A DNA stretch of 64,000 nucleotides from Frischella japonica (GCF_014489845.1 NZ_JABURY010000006.1:248001-312000); one strand, 5' to 3'; shown: positions 1 through 12,955, counted from the first letter of the stretch. Notes: generated by a model not told the origin, from the sequence alone. Numbers and translations are program-made.

Positions 1-2495
<2,495 letters not shown>

Positions 2496-2529
2496 AATTG
2501 TACTTCCATTATTTTTTACCTCACTTTTT

Positions 2530-2561
2530 GAGCACTGAAGCATATTTAGTGCTCTTTTTTT
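2530..2561 (+). terminator. Intrinsic terminator after bglA
   Basis: Seven-base-pair stem GAGCACT (2530-2536) with AGTGCTC (2548-2554), an 11-base loop and a T tract to 2561. It closes the beta-glucoside operon. Confidence 0.85.
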
Positions 2562-3435
2562 ATTGCTTGGTTTATAGCGGGCTGTTTATTGACAACAAAA
2601 GTCGTGGTTTGAAGATTAAAGTTTAACGTGCAATATGTAACACTTTATTAAAGCCTGATCTGGCAAATCTTTGCTGCCCATCATTGGCGTTGTGAGCTAA
2701 GTTGCCAATCGATGATTTATTTTTTTTCAAATAACCATGATTGTTTCGAACTTTGAAAATACTATTATTTATATTCAATATCTTGCTAACGTCCAAGTCG
2801 AGGGATTTTATGGAAAAATTGCTCTAATAATTTTTTTACCTGCAGAAAGTATCGGTCACTACCTGACTTTCTTTGTTCATCTATTTTTTACTGACAAAAC
2901 GCCAAATATCGTTATCCTATAAGCCACGATTTATCGGCACTATGCCTAATATTCTCTGCAAATGGATTCCTTCAGCAATAATTAAGCAAGAAAATAAATA
3001 CCATTATTTAAATAACTCTTATAATCACAAAGAAAATGAAGGTGTTTTCATAATAAAATCAGTTGGTTACAATATTTCCATGAAACTAAAACATATATTG
3101 AAACAATCATATATACCATTGTTGTCCTTGTTTTTTAGCTTTGCGCAGCGGAAGGTGAGAGCCCGAGGATTTTTGTTTAAATACATCGGATCACTTGAGC
3201 TTTGAATGTTTGATACTTGGTTAGTTGTCATAAAGACTAATCAGATAGTACGATAATTTAGATCGTAATTTGCTTAAAAAAGCCAAAAAATAACGACTAT
3301 GTTGGCATCAATGGGGAAAATATCCTATTTAAACTCTTAACTATCCCTGAGCTGTGTGCTAGCAATCTCTACGGCTTCCACCACATGCATCATAGACAAT
3401 TTAATATTATATAAAATAACATCTAAATTCACCGC
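2562..3435. other. Long non-coding stretch, possible gene decay
   Basis: No convincing gene is seen. The open frames here (2737-2922 and 2873-3205, plus strand) lack good ribosome-binding sites and recognisable motifs. Two stretches read like protein fragments: about 41 stop-free codons on the plus strand around 3290-3415, and a minus-strand frame around 3340-3400. Neither was recognised, so these may be remnants of lost genes or chance. Confidence 0.4.
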
Positions 3436-3474
3436 TAAATAAAAATTCACAATTAATGCATAAAAATTCATTTT
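3436..3474 (+). promoter_or_regulatory. Tandem ARG boxes (ArgR operator) upstream of argC
   Basis: Two 18-bp ARG boxes. The cores are TAAATAAAAATTCA (3438-3451) and TGCATAAAAATTCA (3459-3472), each one mismatch from the consensus core TGAATWWWWATTCA. They are offset by exactly 21 bases, that is 18-bp boxes separated by 3 bp, the standard geometry for an ArgR hexamer. They lie 70-108 bases before argC and imply arginine-dependent repression. Confidence 0.85.
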
Positions 3475-3543
3475 AATATTGAATTGCTGAATAAAATCGA
3501 TTATTCTATTGTTCAATAAAAGCTAAGAATAATAAGGATAATG

Positions 3544-4554
3544 ATGTTAAAGGCATTAATTGTAGGTGCGAGTGGGTATGCTGGAGCACAACTGGCATAT
3601 TATTTAAATAAACATCCTCAGGTAGAAATTGTTGGTTTGACAGTTTCCGAAAATAGCTTAGATGCTGGTAAACTTATTTCTGACTATGATTTACATCCAC
3701 AGCTTAAAGGGGTGGTAGATCTGCCTTTATGGGCTATTGCTGATTATTCTTCACTAATTGATAATGTTGATATTGTTTTCTTAGCTACTGAACATGCCGT
3801 TAGTCATGATATCGCCCCGTATTTTTTGGAGCATGGATGTGTGGTTTTTGATTTATCGGGTGCTTTTCGTGTGAATTCTGAGCAGTTTTATACCCAATAT
3901 TATGGTTTCACCCATCAACATCAACAGTGGTTAGAGCGTGCTGTGTATGGTTTAGCAGAGTGGAATGCTCACAAAATCAAAGATGCGCAATTAATTGCGG
4001 TTCCCGGTTGTTATCCTACAGCAGCACAATTGCCATTAAAACCTATTATTGAGGATGGATTATTAGATTCTACCCAATGGCCAGTAATCAACGCCGTTAG
4101 TGGGGTTAGTGGTGCAGGGCGTAAGGCATCATTAAAAAATCACTTTTGTGAAGTGAGTCTTCATGCATATGGGTTATTCACTCATCGCCATCAACCTGAA
4201 ATAGCGACACATTTAGCGCAACAAGTTATTTTTATTCCTCATTTAGGTAATTTTAAACGAGGTATTCACGCGACCATTACTGGTCGAGTAAAAGAGGGCG
4301 TTATGGCGGAAGATGTCTTAAACGCTTTGAATAAATATTATTCCCAGAAACCTTTGATTCGCATTTATCAGAAGGATTGGCCAGCATTAAAATCGGTAGT
4401 AGGTTTACCTTATTGTGATATTGGTTTTGTACTTAATGATCGTCATTTAATTATGATTTCAGTTGAAGATAATCTTTTAAAAGGTGCAGCCGCTCAAGCG
4501 GTACAATGTATGAATATTCGTTTTGGCTTTGATGAAACGATGTCGCTAATTTAA
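3544..4554 (+). CDS. argC: N-acetyl-gamma-glutamyl-phosphate reductase
   Basis: Third step of arginine synthesis: NADPH-dependent reduction of N-acetylglutamyl phosphate to the semialdehyde, in the cytoplasm. 336 residues. The N-terminal nucleotide-binding motif is VGASGYAG and the catalytic Cys is in VPGCYPTAA. It aligns with E. coli ArgC throughout, including the VSGAGRKA and HRHQPEI motifs. Two adjacent ATGs exist (3541, 3544); the second has better spacing from AAGG at 3534 and matches the family start MLKALIVG. First gene of the arg cluster, 13 bases before argB. No argE lies beside it, unlike E. coli. Confidence 0.97.
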   Translation: MLKALIVGASGYAGAQLAYYLNKHPQVEIVGLTVSENSLDAGKLISDYDLHPQLKGVVDLPLWAIADYSSLIDNVDIVFLATEHAVSHDIAPYFLEHGCVVFDLSGAFRVNSEQFYTQYYGFTHQHQQWLERAVYGLAEWNAHKIKDAQLIAVPGCYPTAAQLPLKPIIEDGLLDSTQWPVINAVSGVSGAGRKASLKNHFCEVSLHAYGLFTHRHQPEIATHLAQQVIFIPHLGNFKRGIHATITGRVKEGVMAEDVLNALNKYYSQKPLIRIYQKDWPALKSVVGLPYCDIGFVLNDRHLIMISVEDNLLKGAAAQAVQCMNIRFGFDETMSLI

Positions 4555-4567
4555 CAGAAGGTATGTG

Positions 4568-5347
4568 ATGATGAATCCATTAGTCATTAAAGTCGGTGGG
4601 ATTATACTCGATAATAAACAGGCAGTTGCTAATTTATTTGCTGTCATTAGCCAGTTTAAAGCTCAACAGCAACGCTCTTTGATTATGGTTCATGGTGGTG
4701 GTTGTTTAGTCGATGATTTAATGAATCGCTTAGCTTTGCCTGTTGTGCGTCGTAATGGTTTACGGGTAACACCAGATGATCAAATTGATATTATTGTTGG
4801 AACATTAGCGGGTAGTGCGAATAAAGTACTATTAGCTGAGGCGTATAAACATCATTTATTGGCGATAGGTTTGTCTTTAGCTGATGGCAATAGTGTTAAT
4901 GTCACCCAATTATCACCTGAATTAGGTTGCGTCGGCGTGCCGACAACTGGCGATCCAACATTACTCAATCTATTGCTCACTCAACATTATCTACCGATTA
5001 TTAGTTCAATTGGTATCACGCCGGACGGAGAATTAATGAATGTTAATGCTGATCATGCCGCGGTGGCGATAGCAAAAAATCTTAATGCCGATTTGGTGTT
5101 ACTATCAGATGTATCAGGCGTATTAGATCAGAATAAACAGTGCATTCCTATGTTAACTATGGAGCACGCAGAGCAGTTAATTGCTCAAGGAGTGATTCGA
5201 GATGGTATGGTTGTCAAAGTGAGATCAGCTTTTGATGCTGCTAAGATGTTAGCAAAACCGGTTCATATTGCCAGTTGGCAAGAGAATGAAAATTTAATTG
5301 ATTTATTTAATGGTAAAGCAGTTGGAACGACATTGCTAGCTCAATGA
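4568..5347 (+). CDS. argB: Acetylglutamate kinase
   Basis: Second step of arginine synthesis, phosphorylating N-acetylglutamate. 259 residues, amino-acid kinase fold: KVGG near the N terminus, MVHGGG substrate loop, NVNADHAA and LLSDVSG nucleotide-binding motifs. Length matches the short, arginine-insensitive E. coli type. A GTG at 4565 is in frame, but the ATG at 4568 has AAGG six bases upstream and gives the family start MMNPLVIK. Probably co-transcribed with argC. Confidence 0.97.
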   Translation: MMNPLVIKVGGIILDNKQAVANLFAVISQFKAQQQRSLIMVHGGGCLVDDLMNRLALPVVRRNGLRVTPDDQIDIIVGTLAGSANKVLLAEAYKHHLLAIGLSLADGNSVNVTQLSPELGCVGVPTTGDPTLLNLLLTQHYLPIISSIGITPDGELMNVNADHAAVAIAKNLNADLVLLSDVSGVLDQNKQCIPMLTMEHAEQLIAQGVIRDGMVVKVRSAFDAAKMLAKPVHIASWQENENLIDLFNGKAVGTTLLAQ

Positions 5348-5573
5348 TCTACAAAAACTTTTTGATAAAATTTATGTTGAATATTTATCCGTTAAAATAA
5401 TTTAATTACGAAAAAATAATTAAATGGTTAAGCTAGTGGTTTACTTTGACTCCTGCGGTTAATTGGTAGAATTTGGGAAATTTATTACGGTGTAGTCATC
5501 AATAAGTTGCTTGATATTACATCAAAATCAATAACAGTTTAACGCGGTTTTACATAAGACAATAAGATCGCCA
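5348..5573. other. argB-argG intergenic region with AT-rich palindrome
   Basis: No gene. A perfect 8-bp inverted repeat (TTTAATTA at 5401-5408, TAATTAAA at 5417-5424) encloses an 8-base spacer. TGAATATTTATCC at 5378-5390 resembles an ARG half-box. The argG promoter is presumably here, but no clear -35/-10 pair was found. Confidence 0.4.
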
Positions 5574-5591
5574 TGTGCATATAAATTCATA
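5574..5591 (+). promoter_or_regulatory. ARG box overlapping the argG leader
   Basis: Core TGCATATAAATTCA (5576-5589) is one mismatch from the ARG-box consensus. It ends at the AAAGGG ribosome-binding site (5591-5596) of argG. A good partner box 21 bases upstream is not evident, so this may be one strong box with a degenerate neighbour. Confidence 0.7.
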
Positions 5592-5602
5592 AAGGGTATA
5601 AC

Positions 5603-6820
5603 ATGAAACAAAGTGGAATAAAAAAAGTTGTTTTAGCTTATTCAGGTGGTTTAGATACATCAGCAATCATTCCTTGGCTAAAAGAAAACTACGCAGGTTG
5701 TGAGGTATATGCTTTTGTTGCAAACGTAGGTCAGGACCCTAAAGAACTTATTGATGTTGAGAAAAAAGCTAAAGCATCTGGTGCGGTGGCTTGTCGGGTG
5801 GTAGATTTACGAGAAGAGTTTGTCAAAGATTATGTTTATCCAGTTCTTAAAACCGGTGCACTTTATGAAGGAACCTATTATTTAGGTACCTCAATGGCTC
5901 GTCCGATTATTGCTAAAGCTCAAGTTGAGTATGCTTTAGAAGTTGGTGCTGACGCCTTATGTCATGGGGCAACAGGTAAAGGTAATGATCAGGTGCGTTT
6001 TGAAACCACTTATACGGCTTTAGCGCCACAATTAAAAGTGATTGCACCTTGGCGTGAATGGAATTTACGTTCTCGTGAAGCGTTGATTGATTATTTAAAA
6101 CAACGCAATATTCCTACTACAGCAACGATCGAAAAAATTTATAGTCGTGATGAAAATGCATGGCATATTTCTACTGAAGGTGGTGTTTTAGAAAGTACCT
6201 GGAATCAAGCGAATGCCGATTGTTGGGCTTGGACAGTTGCCCCGGAAGATGCGCCTGATCAAGCAGAACTTGTCACCATAGGAATTGAACAGGGTGAGGT
6301 TGTTTCTGTTAATGGTCAAAAATTAACACCATATCATTGTGTTGCTGAACTTAATAAAATTGGTGCTAAACATGGTGTTGGGCGAGTCGATATTATCGAA
6401 AACCGTTTAGTTGGCATTAAATCACGTGGTTGCTATGAAACACCTGGTGGCACAATTATGATGACAGCATTACGAGGACTAGAACAATTAGTATTAGATC
6501 GCGATAGTTTTAAATGGCGTGAGCAACTTGGCTTAGAAATGGCTTATGTGGTATATGATGGTCGTTGGTTTGCGCCTTATCGTCGTTCATTACAAGCAGC
6601 AGCTGAAGTATTGGCTGAAGATATGACCGGTGAAGTGATTGTAAAACTCTATAAAGGAAATGCAACTGCAATTCAGAAGAAATCACCAAATAGTTTATAT
6701 AATGAAGAGTTTGCTACGTTCGGTGAAGATGAAGTTTATGATCACAGTCATGCCGGTGGATTCATTCGCTTATTTTCCCTTTCTTCGCGTATTCGCGCCT
6801 TGAACGAGAAGAAAAAATAA
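5603..6820 (+). CDS. argG: Argininosuccinate synthase
   Basis: Joins citrulline and aspartate with ATP hydrolysis to AMP and PPi, the penultimate step of arginine synthesis. 405 residues. The N-terminal PP-loop is AYSGGLDTS and the citrulline/aspartate-binding region contains [14 protein letters not shown]. The length is that of the short (about 400-residue) class found in Vibrio and Bacillus, not the about 447-residue E. coli class, so it is not a simple counterpart of E. coli ArgG. RBS AAAGGG at 5591-5596. Confidence 0.97.
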   Translation: MKQSGIKKVVLAYSGGLDTSAIIPWLKENYAGCEVYAFVANVGQDPKELIDVEKKAKASGAVACRVVDLREEFVKDYVYPVLKTGALYEGTYYLGTSMARPIIAKAQVEYALEVGADALCHGATGKGNDQVRFETTYTALAPQLKVIAPWREWNLRSREALIDYLKQRNIPTTATIEKIYSRDENAWHISTEGGVLESTWNQANADCWAWTVAPEDAPDQAELVTIGIEQGEVVSVNGQKLTPYHCVAELNKIGAKHGVGRVDIIENRLVGIKSRGCYETPGGTIMMTALRGLEQLVLDRDSFKWREQLGLEMAYVVYDGRWFAPYRRSLQAAAEVLAEDMTGEVIVKLYKGNATAIQKKSPNSLYNEEFATFGEDEVYDHSHAGGFIRLFSLSSRIRALNEKKK

Positions 6821-6826
6821 CAATTT

Positions 6827-6897
6827 AAGATTATTAATCAATAATCTTACTATGAAGTATTATTCAATTTCAAAAGGCGATGTTTAACATCGCCTTT
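6827..6897 (+). terminator. Two hairpins after argG
   Basis: First hairpin: a perfect 9-bp stem, AAGATTATT (6827-6835) with AATAATCTT (6840-6848), loop of 4, no T tract. Second hairpin: a perfect 10-bp stem, AAAGGCGATG (6873-6882) with CATCGCCTTT (6888-6897), loop of 5, ending in TTTAA. The second is probably the argG terminator; the first may protect the 3' end. argH would then need its own promoter. Confidence 0.7.
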
Positions 6898-7042
6898 AAT
6901 GTTAATGAGTCATTTAAAATAATTTTTATGATTTTGTTACATTATATGATTAATGTGATATAGACAGAGATGACAGGTCAAACAGCAAACAATTGTTTGA
7001 ATAATTAATAATAATCAGCCAGTCGGCTTAAATGAGGTAAAT

Positions 7043-8419
7043 ATGGCATTATGGGGTGGGCGTTTTAGTCAGGCTGCAGATAATCGTTTTAAACACTTTA
7101 ATGATTCATTATGTGTTGATTATCGTTTAGCTAAACACGATATTATCGGCTCAATTGCTTGGTCAAAAGCATTATTAACAGTTAATGTACTAACTGTAGT
7201 TGAACAGCAAAAAATTGAGAATGGATTACAAGAATTATTGAGTACGGTTGAAGCTGATCCAGAGCAAATTCTTAATAGTGATGCAGAAGATATACATAGT
7301 TGGGTAGAACAGCATTTGATCGAAAAAGTGGGTGATTTAGGTAAAAAATTGCATACGGGTCGTAGCCGTAATGATCAAGTTGCTACTGATTTAAAGCTTT
7401 GGTGCGTTGATGAAGTTCATTTATTAATACACAATATTAACCAATTACGTCAACAATTGATTATTACAGCAGAAAAATATCAAACCGCGGTAATGCCTGG
7501 TTATACGCATTTACAACGTGCCCAACCAATTACGTTTGCTCACTGGTGTATGGCTTATTTTGAGATGTTAACACGAGATATAAGTCGTTTAAATGATACG
7601 TTAAAACGTATGGATAGTAGTCCATTAGGCTCTGGAGCATTAGCCGGTACCGCTTATCCTATCGATCGGGATATGTTAGCTAATAACTTAGGATTTGCTA
7701 TTGCAACGAATAACAGTTTGGATTCTGTTTCTGATCGTGATCACGTTATGGAATTATTAACCAATGCTACAATAGGAATGAATCATTTATCTCGGTTTGC
7801 CGAAGATCTGATTATTTTCAATAGTGGTGAAGCAAATTTTGTCGAATTATCAGATCGTGTTACATCGGGTTCTTCATTAATGCCACAAAAGAAAAATCCT
7901 GATGCATTGGAATTGATTCGTGGCAAATCTGGGCGAGTATTTGGTGCTTTAACTGGTGTGATGATGACATTTAAAGGGCTTCCTTTAGCATATAATAAAG
8001 ATATGCAGGAAGATAAAGCACAATTATTTGACGCGCTAGATACTTGGCAAGAATGTTTAAGTATGGCTAAATTAGTTTTAGAAGATATCAAAATCAATGA
8101 AAAAACTTGTTTAGCTGCTGCGAAACAAGGTTATGCTAATGCCACCGAACTTGCCGATTATTTGGTTGCCAAAGGAGTGCCATTTAGAGAGGCACACCAT
8201 ATTGTGGGAGAAGCTGTCGTTGGTGCAATTGCCAAGCAGAAAGCACTTGAGGAATTGACTTTGACAGAGTTGCAACAATATAGTTCGGTAATTGCTGAAG
8301 ATGTATATCAAATTTTATCAATCGAGTCATGTCTAGAAAAACGCTGTGCAAAAGGTGGTGTTTCGCCAGCTCAAGTTGCTTTGGCGATTAAAAGGGCAAA
8401 AAATAGCTTTATGGATTGA
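7043..8419 (+). CDS. argH: Argininosuccinate lyase
   Basis: Final arginine step, splitting argininosuccinate into arginine and fumarate. 458 residues, fumarase/aspartase superfamily: [10 protein letters not shown] near residue 110 and the family signature [12 protein letters not shown] holding the catalytic Ser. RBS AGGT just before the ATG. The 222-base gap from argG holds terminator-like hairpins. A weak ARG half-box (TGAAT at 6998) is the only hint of ArgR control. Confidence 0.97.
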   Translation: MALWGGRFSQAADNRFKHFNDSLCVDYRLAKHDIIGSIAWSKALLTVNVLTVVEQQKIENGLQELLSTVEADPEQILNSDAEDIHSWVEQHLIEKVGDLGKKLHTGRSRNDQVATDLKLWCVDEVHLLIHNINQLRQQLIITAEKYQTAVMPGYTHLQRAQPITFAHWCMAYFEMLTRDISRLNDTLKRMDSSPLGSGALAGTAYPIDRDMLANNLGFAIATNNSLDSVSDRDHVMELLTNATIGMNHLSRFAEDLIIFNSGEANFVELSDRVTSGSSLMPQKKNPDALELIRGKSGRVFGALTGVMMTFKGLPLAYNKDMQEDKAQLFDALDTWQECLSMAKLVLEDIKINEKTCLAAAKQGYANATELADYLVAKGVPFREAHHIVGEAVVGAIAKQKALEELTLTELQQYSSVIAEDVYQILSIESCLEKRCAKGGVSPAQVALAIKRAKNSFMD

Positions 8420-8593
8420 ATGGATTAATAATAGAGAATAATATAAATTCAATAAAATCAATAAGTAATGCTTAATTTTTTATGCGAAATCAGTTAATAT
8501 TATAACAATTATAATGATGAAGTTATAAAAAAACGCTATACTTTATAACTTGTTTTGTCTATTTATTTTACCAACCTATCATTGGGAGTATTC

Positions 8594-9520
8594 ATGAATA
8601 TTCGTGATTTAGAATATTTTGTGGCATTAGCTGAGTTTCGCCATTTCCGTAAAGCCGCGGACGCATGTAACGTAAGCCAACCGACTTTAAGTGGTCAAAT
8701 TAGAAAACTCGAAGATGAGCTTGGTGTGATGTTGCTTGAGCGAACAAGTCGAAAAGTATTGTTTACACAAACGGGGTTAATGTTAGTCGATCAAGCGCGA
8801 GAAGTGTTACGGAATGTCCAAATATTTAAGGAAATGGCAAGTAAACAGGGAGAAGAAATGTCAGGACCAATGCATATAGGCTTAATTCCGACATTGGCTC
8901 CTTATCTACTACCCCATATCATTACTTTATTACATGATTCATATCCATCTTTAGAGTTATATCTTCATGAAGCACAAACCCATGTACTGGTTTCTCAGCT
9001 TGAACAAGGTAAGCTCGATTGTGCAATTTTAGCACAAGTAAAAGAGACATCCCCTTTTATTGAATTACCATTATTTGATGAACCGATGTTGTTAGCCGTA
9101 CCTTCTGATAATCCATTGACTAAACAAAAAGAAATTAAACTATCATCGCTACGTGGTGAAAAATTCTTAATGTTAGAAGATGGTCACTGTCTACGTGAAC
9201 ATACGATGGGATATTGTTTTCAAGCTGGAATTGATGAAGACAAACGTTTTAAAGCAACAAGCTTAGAAACATTACGTAGTATGATTTCAGCTGGACGCGG
9301 AATCACGTTATTCCCAGAATTAGCGGCGCCAAATGAAAGGGTTCGCGATAATATTTGTTACATTCCATGTATTGATCCTGTTCCTTCTCGTGCAATTGAA
9401 TTGATTTATCGACCAGGTTCTCCATTACGTAGTCGTTATGAACAAATTGCTAAAAAGATTCGTACACATATGCCAGAAGTATTAAAGGCAAAAGAAGAAT
9501 TGTTGAATCTTAGTGTTTAA
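8594..9520 (+). CDS. oxyR: Hydrogen peroxide-sensing LysR-type regulator OxyR
   Basis: 308-residue LysR-family activator of peroxide defence. The N-terminal winged helix-turn-helix (about 1-65) includes AADACNVSQPTLSGQIRKLE. The redox cysteines fall at residues 199 (LEDGHC) and 208 (MGYC), the same numbers as in E. coli, supporting a working disulfide switch. An upstream in-frame codon at 8555 exists, but GGGAG at 8584-8588 and the family start MNIRDLEYF fix 8594. fabR follows after 12 bases, the order also seen in E. coli. Confidence 0.97.
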   Translation: MNIRDLEYFVALAEFRHFRKAADACNVSQPTLSGQIRKLEDELGVMLLERTSRKVLFTQTGLMLVDQAREVLRNVQIFKEMASKQGEEMSGPMHIGLIPTLAPYLLPHIITLLHDSYPSLELYLHEAQTHVLVSQLEQGKLDCAILAQVKETSPFIELPLFDEPMLLAVPSDNPLTKQKEIKLSSLRGEKFLMLEDGHCLREHTMGYCFQAGIDEDKRFKATSLETLRSMISAGRGITLFPELAAPNERVRDNICYIPCIDPVPSRAIELIYRPGSPLRSRYEQIAKKIRTHMPEVLKAKEELLNLSV

Positions 9521-9532
9521 GTCCACAATTTT

Positions 9533-10180
9533 ATGAAAAATAATAAAAATATTGCTTGTTCAGGAGTGCGAGCACAGCAAAAAGAACGTACTCGTCGCTC
9601 TTTAATTGATGCAGCATTTAATCAATTAAATGCTGAGCAAGGTTTTGCGAGTCTGAGTTTGCGTGAAGTAGCAAGAGAAGCAGGTATTGCCCCAACCTCT
9701 TTCTACCGCCATTTCCGTGATATGGATGAATTAGGTTTAGCGATGGTTGATGAAAGTGGTGTTACGCTACGTCAGCTAATGCGTCAGGCTCGTAAACGTA
9801 TCGAAAAAGGGGGGAGCGTGCTACAAACCTCGGTCACTACGTTCATCGAATTTATTGATGATAATCCAAAAGTATTTTTATTGTTATTGCGTGAGCGAGC
9901 AGGTACTTCAGCCGCTTTCCGCTCGGCGATAGCACGAGAAATTCAACATTTCATCATAGAGTTAACCGATTATTTAAATAACGCCAATACGATGCCTCAT
10001 CGCTTTAATGAAGCACAAGCACGGGCGATGGTAACTATCGTATTTAATTCAGGTGCTGATGCAATTGATTTTGAACCTGAACAGAAACAGCAATTGATTA
10101 ATAGTTTAATTTTTCAGTTGCGGATGGTTTCACGAGGTGCCTATTATTTATACCATCGTGAAGAATTGAAAAATCTATAA
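9533..10180 (+). CDS. fabR: TetR-family repressor of unsaturated fatty acid synthesis
   Basis: 215 residues. N-terminal TetR helix-turn-helix with [14 protein letters not shown], nearly identical to E. coli FabR, which represses fabA/fabB in response to unsaturated acyl-ACP/CoA. Starts 12 bases after the oxyR stop without a clear RBS, so translation may depend on oxyR. A GTG about 24 residues downstream (GVRAQQK) would match the E. coli start more exactly, so the N terminus is uncertain. Confidence 0.95.
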   Translation: MKNNKNIACSGVRAQQKERTRRSLIDAAFNQLNAEQGFASLSLREVAREAGIAPTSFYRHFRDMDELGLAMVDESGVTLRQLMRQARKRIEKGGSVLQTSVTTFIEFIDDNPKVFLLLLRERAGTSAAFRSAIAREIQHFIIELTDYLNNANTMPHRFNEAQARAMVTIVFNSGADAIDFEPEQKQQLINSLIFQLRMVSRGAYYLYHREELKNL

Positions 10181-10234
10181 TTATCGTTGTGTAAAGGATA
10201 GCAGATTTTATATGCATGATCCTAAAAGATGTTA

Positions 10235-10270
10235 AGAATAAGAGCGATGATATTTGCTCTTATTCTTTTG
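10235..10270 (+). terminator. Terminator between fabR and bamD
   Basis: Perfect 11-bp stem AGAATAAGAGC (10235-10245) with GCTCTTATTCT (10256-10266), a 10-base loop and a short T run. Between convergent genes, it probably serves both. Confidence 0.75.
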
Positions 10271-10280
10271 GGCTATGTCA

Positions 10281-11057
10281 TTAGAAGATCCATAAAAAAT
10301 CTTTATCTTCATTGACTAATGGTGTTTCGCTAATATTAGCTTGCAACAATTGCTCTGCTTTGCTGGCTTCTTCAAATAAACCAAGCTGTAAGTAAGCATT
10401 TTTCATCAAATCAAGACCATGTCTGGTGGCATTGGTATCGGGATAATTTTCTAACATTCTAGCTACACGGTTAACAACCGCAACATACGCCCCACGTTCA
10501 GTGTAATATTGAGCAATTTTTAATTGATAATTAGCCAAACGGTTTTTTAAAAAAACTAAACGTTTTTCTGCATCATAACTATAAGGGCTATTTGGATAAC
10601 TGGCAATCAAATAATTGAAGTCTTTAAAAGCCGCTGTGGCATATGCATAATCGCGGTCGGAACGATTAACGTTAAACCAACCTTGAATTTGATTATCATC
10701 TTGTGCCATATTTGATAAACCACGTAAATATAAAACCCAATCAATATTAGAGTTGGTTGGATTAAGTTTGATAAAACGGTCGATCGATGCGATGGCAAGT
10801 GGATAATCATTAGATTTATAATATGCATAAATTAAATTAAGTTGCACTTGTTGTGAATAAGGTCCAAAGGGATAAGATTTATCCATTTCTTCCAGAATAG
10901 CAATGCTTGAGCGAAGATTACCTTTCTGTAGTTCTTGATCCGCTTTAGTGAATAACTCCTTTTCTGGAACATTTTCAAAATTAGGTTTAGATGATGTACA
11001 ACTAAACAACAGACCAGTGATCGAAACAGCTAAAAGATATTTAAGGTATAATTTCAT
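10281..11057 (-). CDS. bamD: Outer-membrane assembly lipoprotein BamD
   Basis: 258 residues. Lipoprotein signal peptide with lipobox LLFSC, lipidated Cys20, then five TPR-like repeats starting around residue 30 (LFTKADQELQKGNLRSSI). Essential BAM-complex partner of BamA in inserting beta-barrel proteins, anchored on the periplasmic face of the outer membrane. It lies divergently to rluD, the conserved bamD/rluD arrangement of gammaproteobacteria. Confidence 0.97.
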   Translation of the reverse strand: MKLYLKYLLAVSITGLLFSCTSSKPNFENVPEKELFTKADQELQKGNLRSSIAILEEMDKSYPFGPYSQQVQLNLIYAYYKSNDYPLAIASIDRFIKLNPTNSNIDWVLYLRGLSNMAQDDNQIQGWFNVNRSDRDYAYATAAFKDFNYLIASYPNSPYSYDAEKRLVFLKNRLANYQLKIAQYYTERGAYVAVVNRVARMLENYPDTNATRHGLDLMKNAYLQLGLFEEASKAEQLLQANISETPLVNEDKDFLWIF

Positions 11058-11217
11058 TCAATATTTAATCCGTTTTATCCATTTATTCGTTTTTATGCTA
11101 TGAAAAGCAAAATAAACATTAACCCATTTAAGTCTATATGATACTCTAATTTATCTTAGCTTTAAACACCTCGTTAAGAGGAAACTCTGATTTAGAGAGA
11201 TTATAGTATATAAAATT

Positions 11218-12207
11218 ATGTTAGAAAACTCATTAAAAAAACTTGTATTAGTGGAAGAAATCAAATCGCATCAATTAGGTATGCGATTAGATCAAGCCTT
11301 AGCGGAGATTTTTCCTCAATACTCACGATCTCGCATTAAAGACTGGATTTTAAATGGTCATGTTCAAGTCAATGGTTTGGTATTAACTAAGCCCAAAGAG
11401 CGAGTTTTAGGTGGTGAACAAATTAAAATTGATACTATTCTTGAAGAAGAAACTCATCATCAGGCAGAAAATATTCCGTTAAATATTGTGTATGAAGATG
11501 ACGCAATTTTAATTATTAATAAACCACGTGATTTGGTTGTACATCCAGGGGCTGGCAATCCTGATGGCACGATTTTAAATGCTTTACTTTATCATTACCC
11601 TGATATTGTTAATGTACCCAGAGCAGGAATCGTTCACCGATTAGATAAAGATACAACGGGATTAATGGTGGTGGCGAAAACGATTGAAGCTCAGACACGT
11701 TTAGTTGAATCATTGCAATTGCGAGAAATCACCCGTGAATATGAAGCAGTTGTGATGGGAATTATCACTGCGGGTGGAACAGTAGATGAACCTATAACAC
11801 GTCACCCAACGAAACGAACACATATGGCTGTATTTCCAACGGGTAAACCAGCTATTACTCACTACCGTGTTATGGAAAAGTATCGTTTGCATACACGGTT
11901 AAGATTACGTTTAGAAACAGGGCGGACCCATCAAATTCGGGTTCATATGGCACATCTCGCTCATCCTTTAATTGGTGATCCATTGTATGGTGGTCGTCCT
12001 CGCCCACCGAAAGGTGCAAATCAGGAATTTATGGACACTTTGCGTCATTTTGATCGACAAGCCTTACATGCCACAATGCTGCGTCTTTTTCATCCGACCA
12101 CGGGTGAGCAAATGCAATGGCATGCACCAATTCCAGAGGATATGCAACAATTAATTAAAGTATTGCAAGATGATACAAAACAGCATCAAGATGAATTAGA
12201 TTGGTGA
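11218..12207 (+). CDS. rluD: 23S rRNA pseudouridine(1911/1915/1917) synthase
   Basis: 329 residues. N-terminal S4 RNA-binding domain (about 15-75), then RluA-type catalytic domain with HRLDKDTTG carrying the catalytic Asp. Modifies helix 69 of 23S rRNA, important for 50S assembly. Overall alignment with E. coli RluD is close, including GGRPRPPKGA. Four bases separate it from pgeF, so they are co-transcribed. Confidence 0.97.
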   Translation: MLENSLKKLVLVEEIKSHQLGMRLDQALAEIFPQYSRSRIKDWILNGHVQVNGLVLTKPKERVLGGEQIKIDTILEEETHHQAENIPLNIVYEDDAILIINKPRDLVVHPGAGNPDGTILNALLYHYPDIVNVPRAGIVHRLDKDTTGLMVVAKTIEAQTRLVESLQLREITREYEAVVMGIITAGGTVDEPITRHPTKRTHMAVFPTGKPAITHYRVMEKYRLHTRLRLRLETGRTHQIRVHMAHLAHPLIGDPLYGGRPRPPKGANQEFMDTLRHFDRQALHATMLRLFHPTTGEQMQWHAPIPEDMQQLIKVLQDDTKQHQDELDW

Positions 12208-12211
12208 GTTC

Positions 12212-12955
12212 ATGGAAAATATCTATCCTTATTGGCCTGCACCTAAAAATATTCGTGCTTTAACTACTATTCGCCAGGGTGGGGTGAGTCTACAACCTTA
12301 CCAATCAATGAATCTGGCAAATCATGTTGGTGATGATGAGCTTGCTGTTATAACCAATCGGCAACAAATTATTTTACAGGAAAAGGTACCATCCTCCTTA
12401 GCATGGTTGATCCAAACACATAGTACTGAGGTGATAGATATTTCTTCTCTAACAGCTTTTAACACGCCATTACATGCGGATGCCAGTTATAGCTGTTCGG
12501 CAAATATTGTTAGTGTAGTATTAACGGCAGATTGTTTACCGGTTTTGTTCTGTTCATCTTCGGGTGATCAAGTAGCGGCTGCCCATGCAGGCTGGCGTGG
12601 TCTTTGTGGAGGTATTTTAGAAAATACTGTTAAACATTTTGATTGTCCGACATCGAAAATCATGGCTTGGCTAGGGCCAGCAATTGGTCCCCAAGCGTTT
12701 GAAGTGGGTATTGAGGTTAAACAAGCTTTTACCCAACATGATGCCAAAGCTAATGTTGCATTTCAATTAAGTAAGCCAATTGAACAAAAATATTTAGCGA
12801 ATCTTTATTTATTAGCTAAGCAACGTTTATTGCAATTAGGAATTACTCAAATTTATGGAGGTGAATATTGTACTTATCGGCAAAGTGAACGCTTTTTCTC
12901 TTATCGACGTGACAAACAGACTGGTAGGATGGCTTCAATGATTTGGTTTACCTAA
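12212..12955 (+). CDS. pgeF: Peptidoglycan editing factor PgeF (YfiH, multicopper/DUF152 family)
   Basis: 247 residues. Conserved zinc-site motifs of the DUF152 family: TADCLPVLFC, AAHAGWRGL and GPAIGP. In E. coli this enzyme prevents misincorporation of serine into muropeptides by acting on UDP-MurNAc-L-Ser. Members have also been assigned purine nucleoside phosphorylase or laccase activities. Immediately downstream of rluD, as in E. coli. Confidence 0.92.
   Translation: MENIYPYWPAPKNIRALTTIRQGGVSLQPYQSMNLANHVGDDELAVITNRQQIILQEKVPSSLAWLIQTHSTEVIDISSLTAFNTPLHADASYSCSANIVSVVLTADCLPVLFCSSSGDQVAAAHAGWRGLCGGILENTVKHFDCPTSKIMAWLGPAIGPQAFEVGIEVKQAFTQHDAKANVAFQLSKPIEQKYLANLYLLAKQRLLQLGITQIYGGEYCTYRQSERFFSYRRDKQTGRMASMIWFT

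Noticed and set aside
2737-3205. Two overlapping open frames (61 and 110 codons) before argC
   Set aside because: No good ribosome-binding sites, low-complexity AT-driven composition and no motifs; treated as non-coding.
6998-7011. Possible ARG box before argH
   Set aside because: Only the left half (TGAAT) matches; the right half does not, and such half-sites are common in AT-rich DNA.
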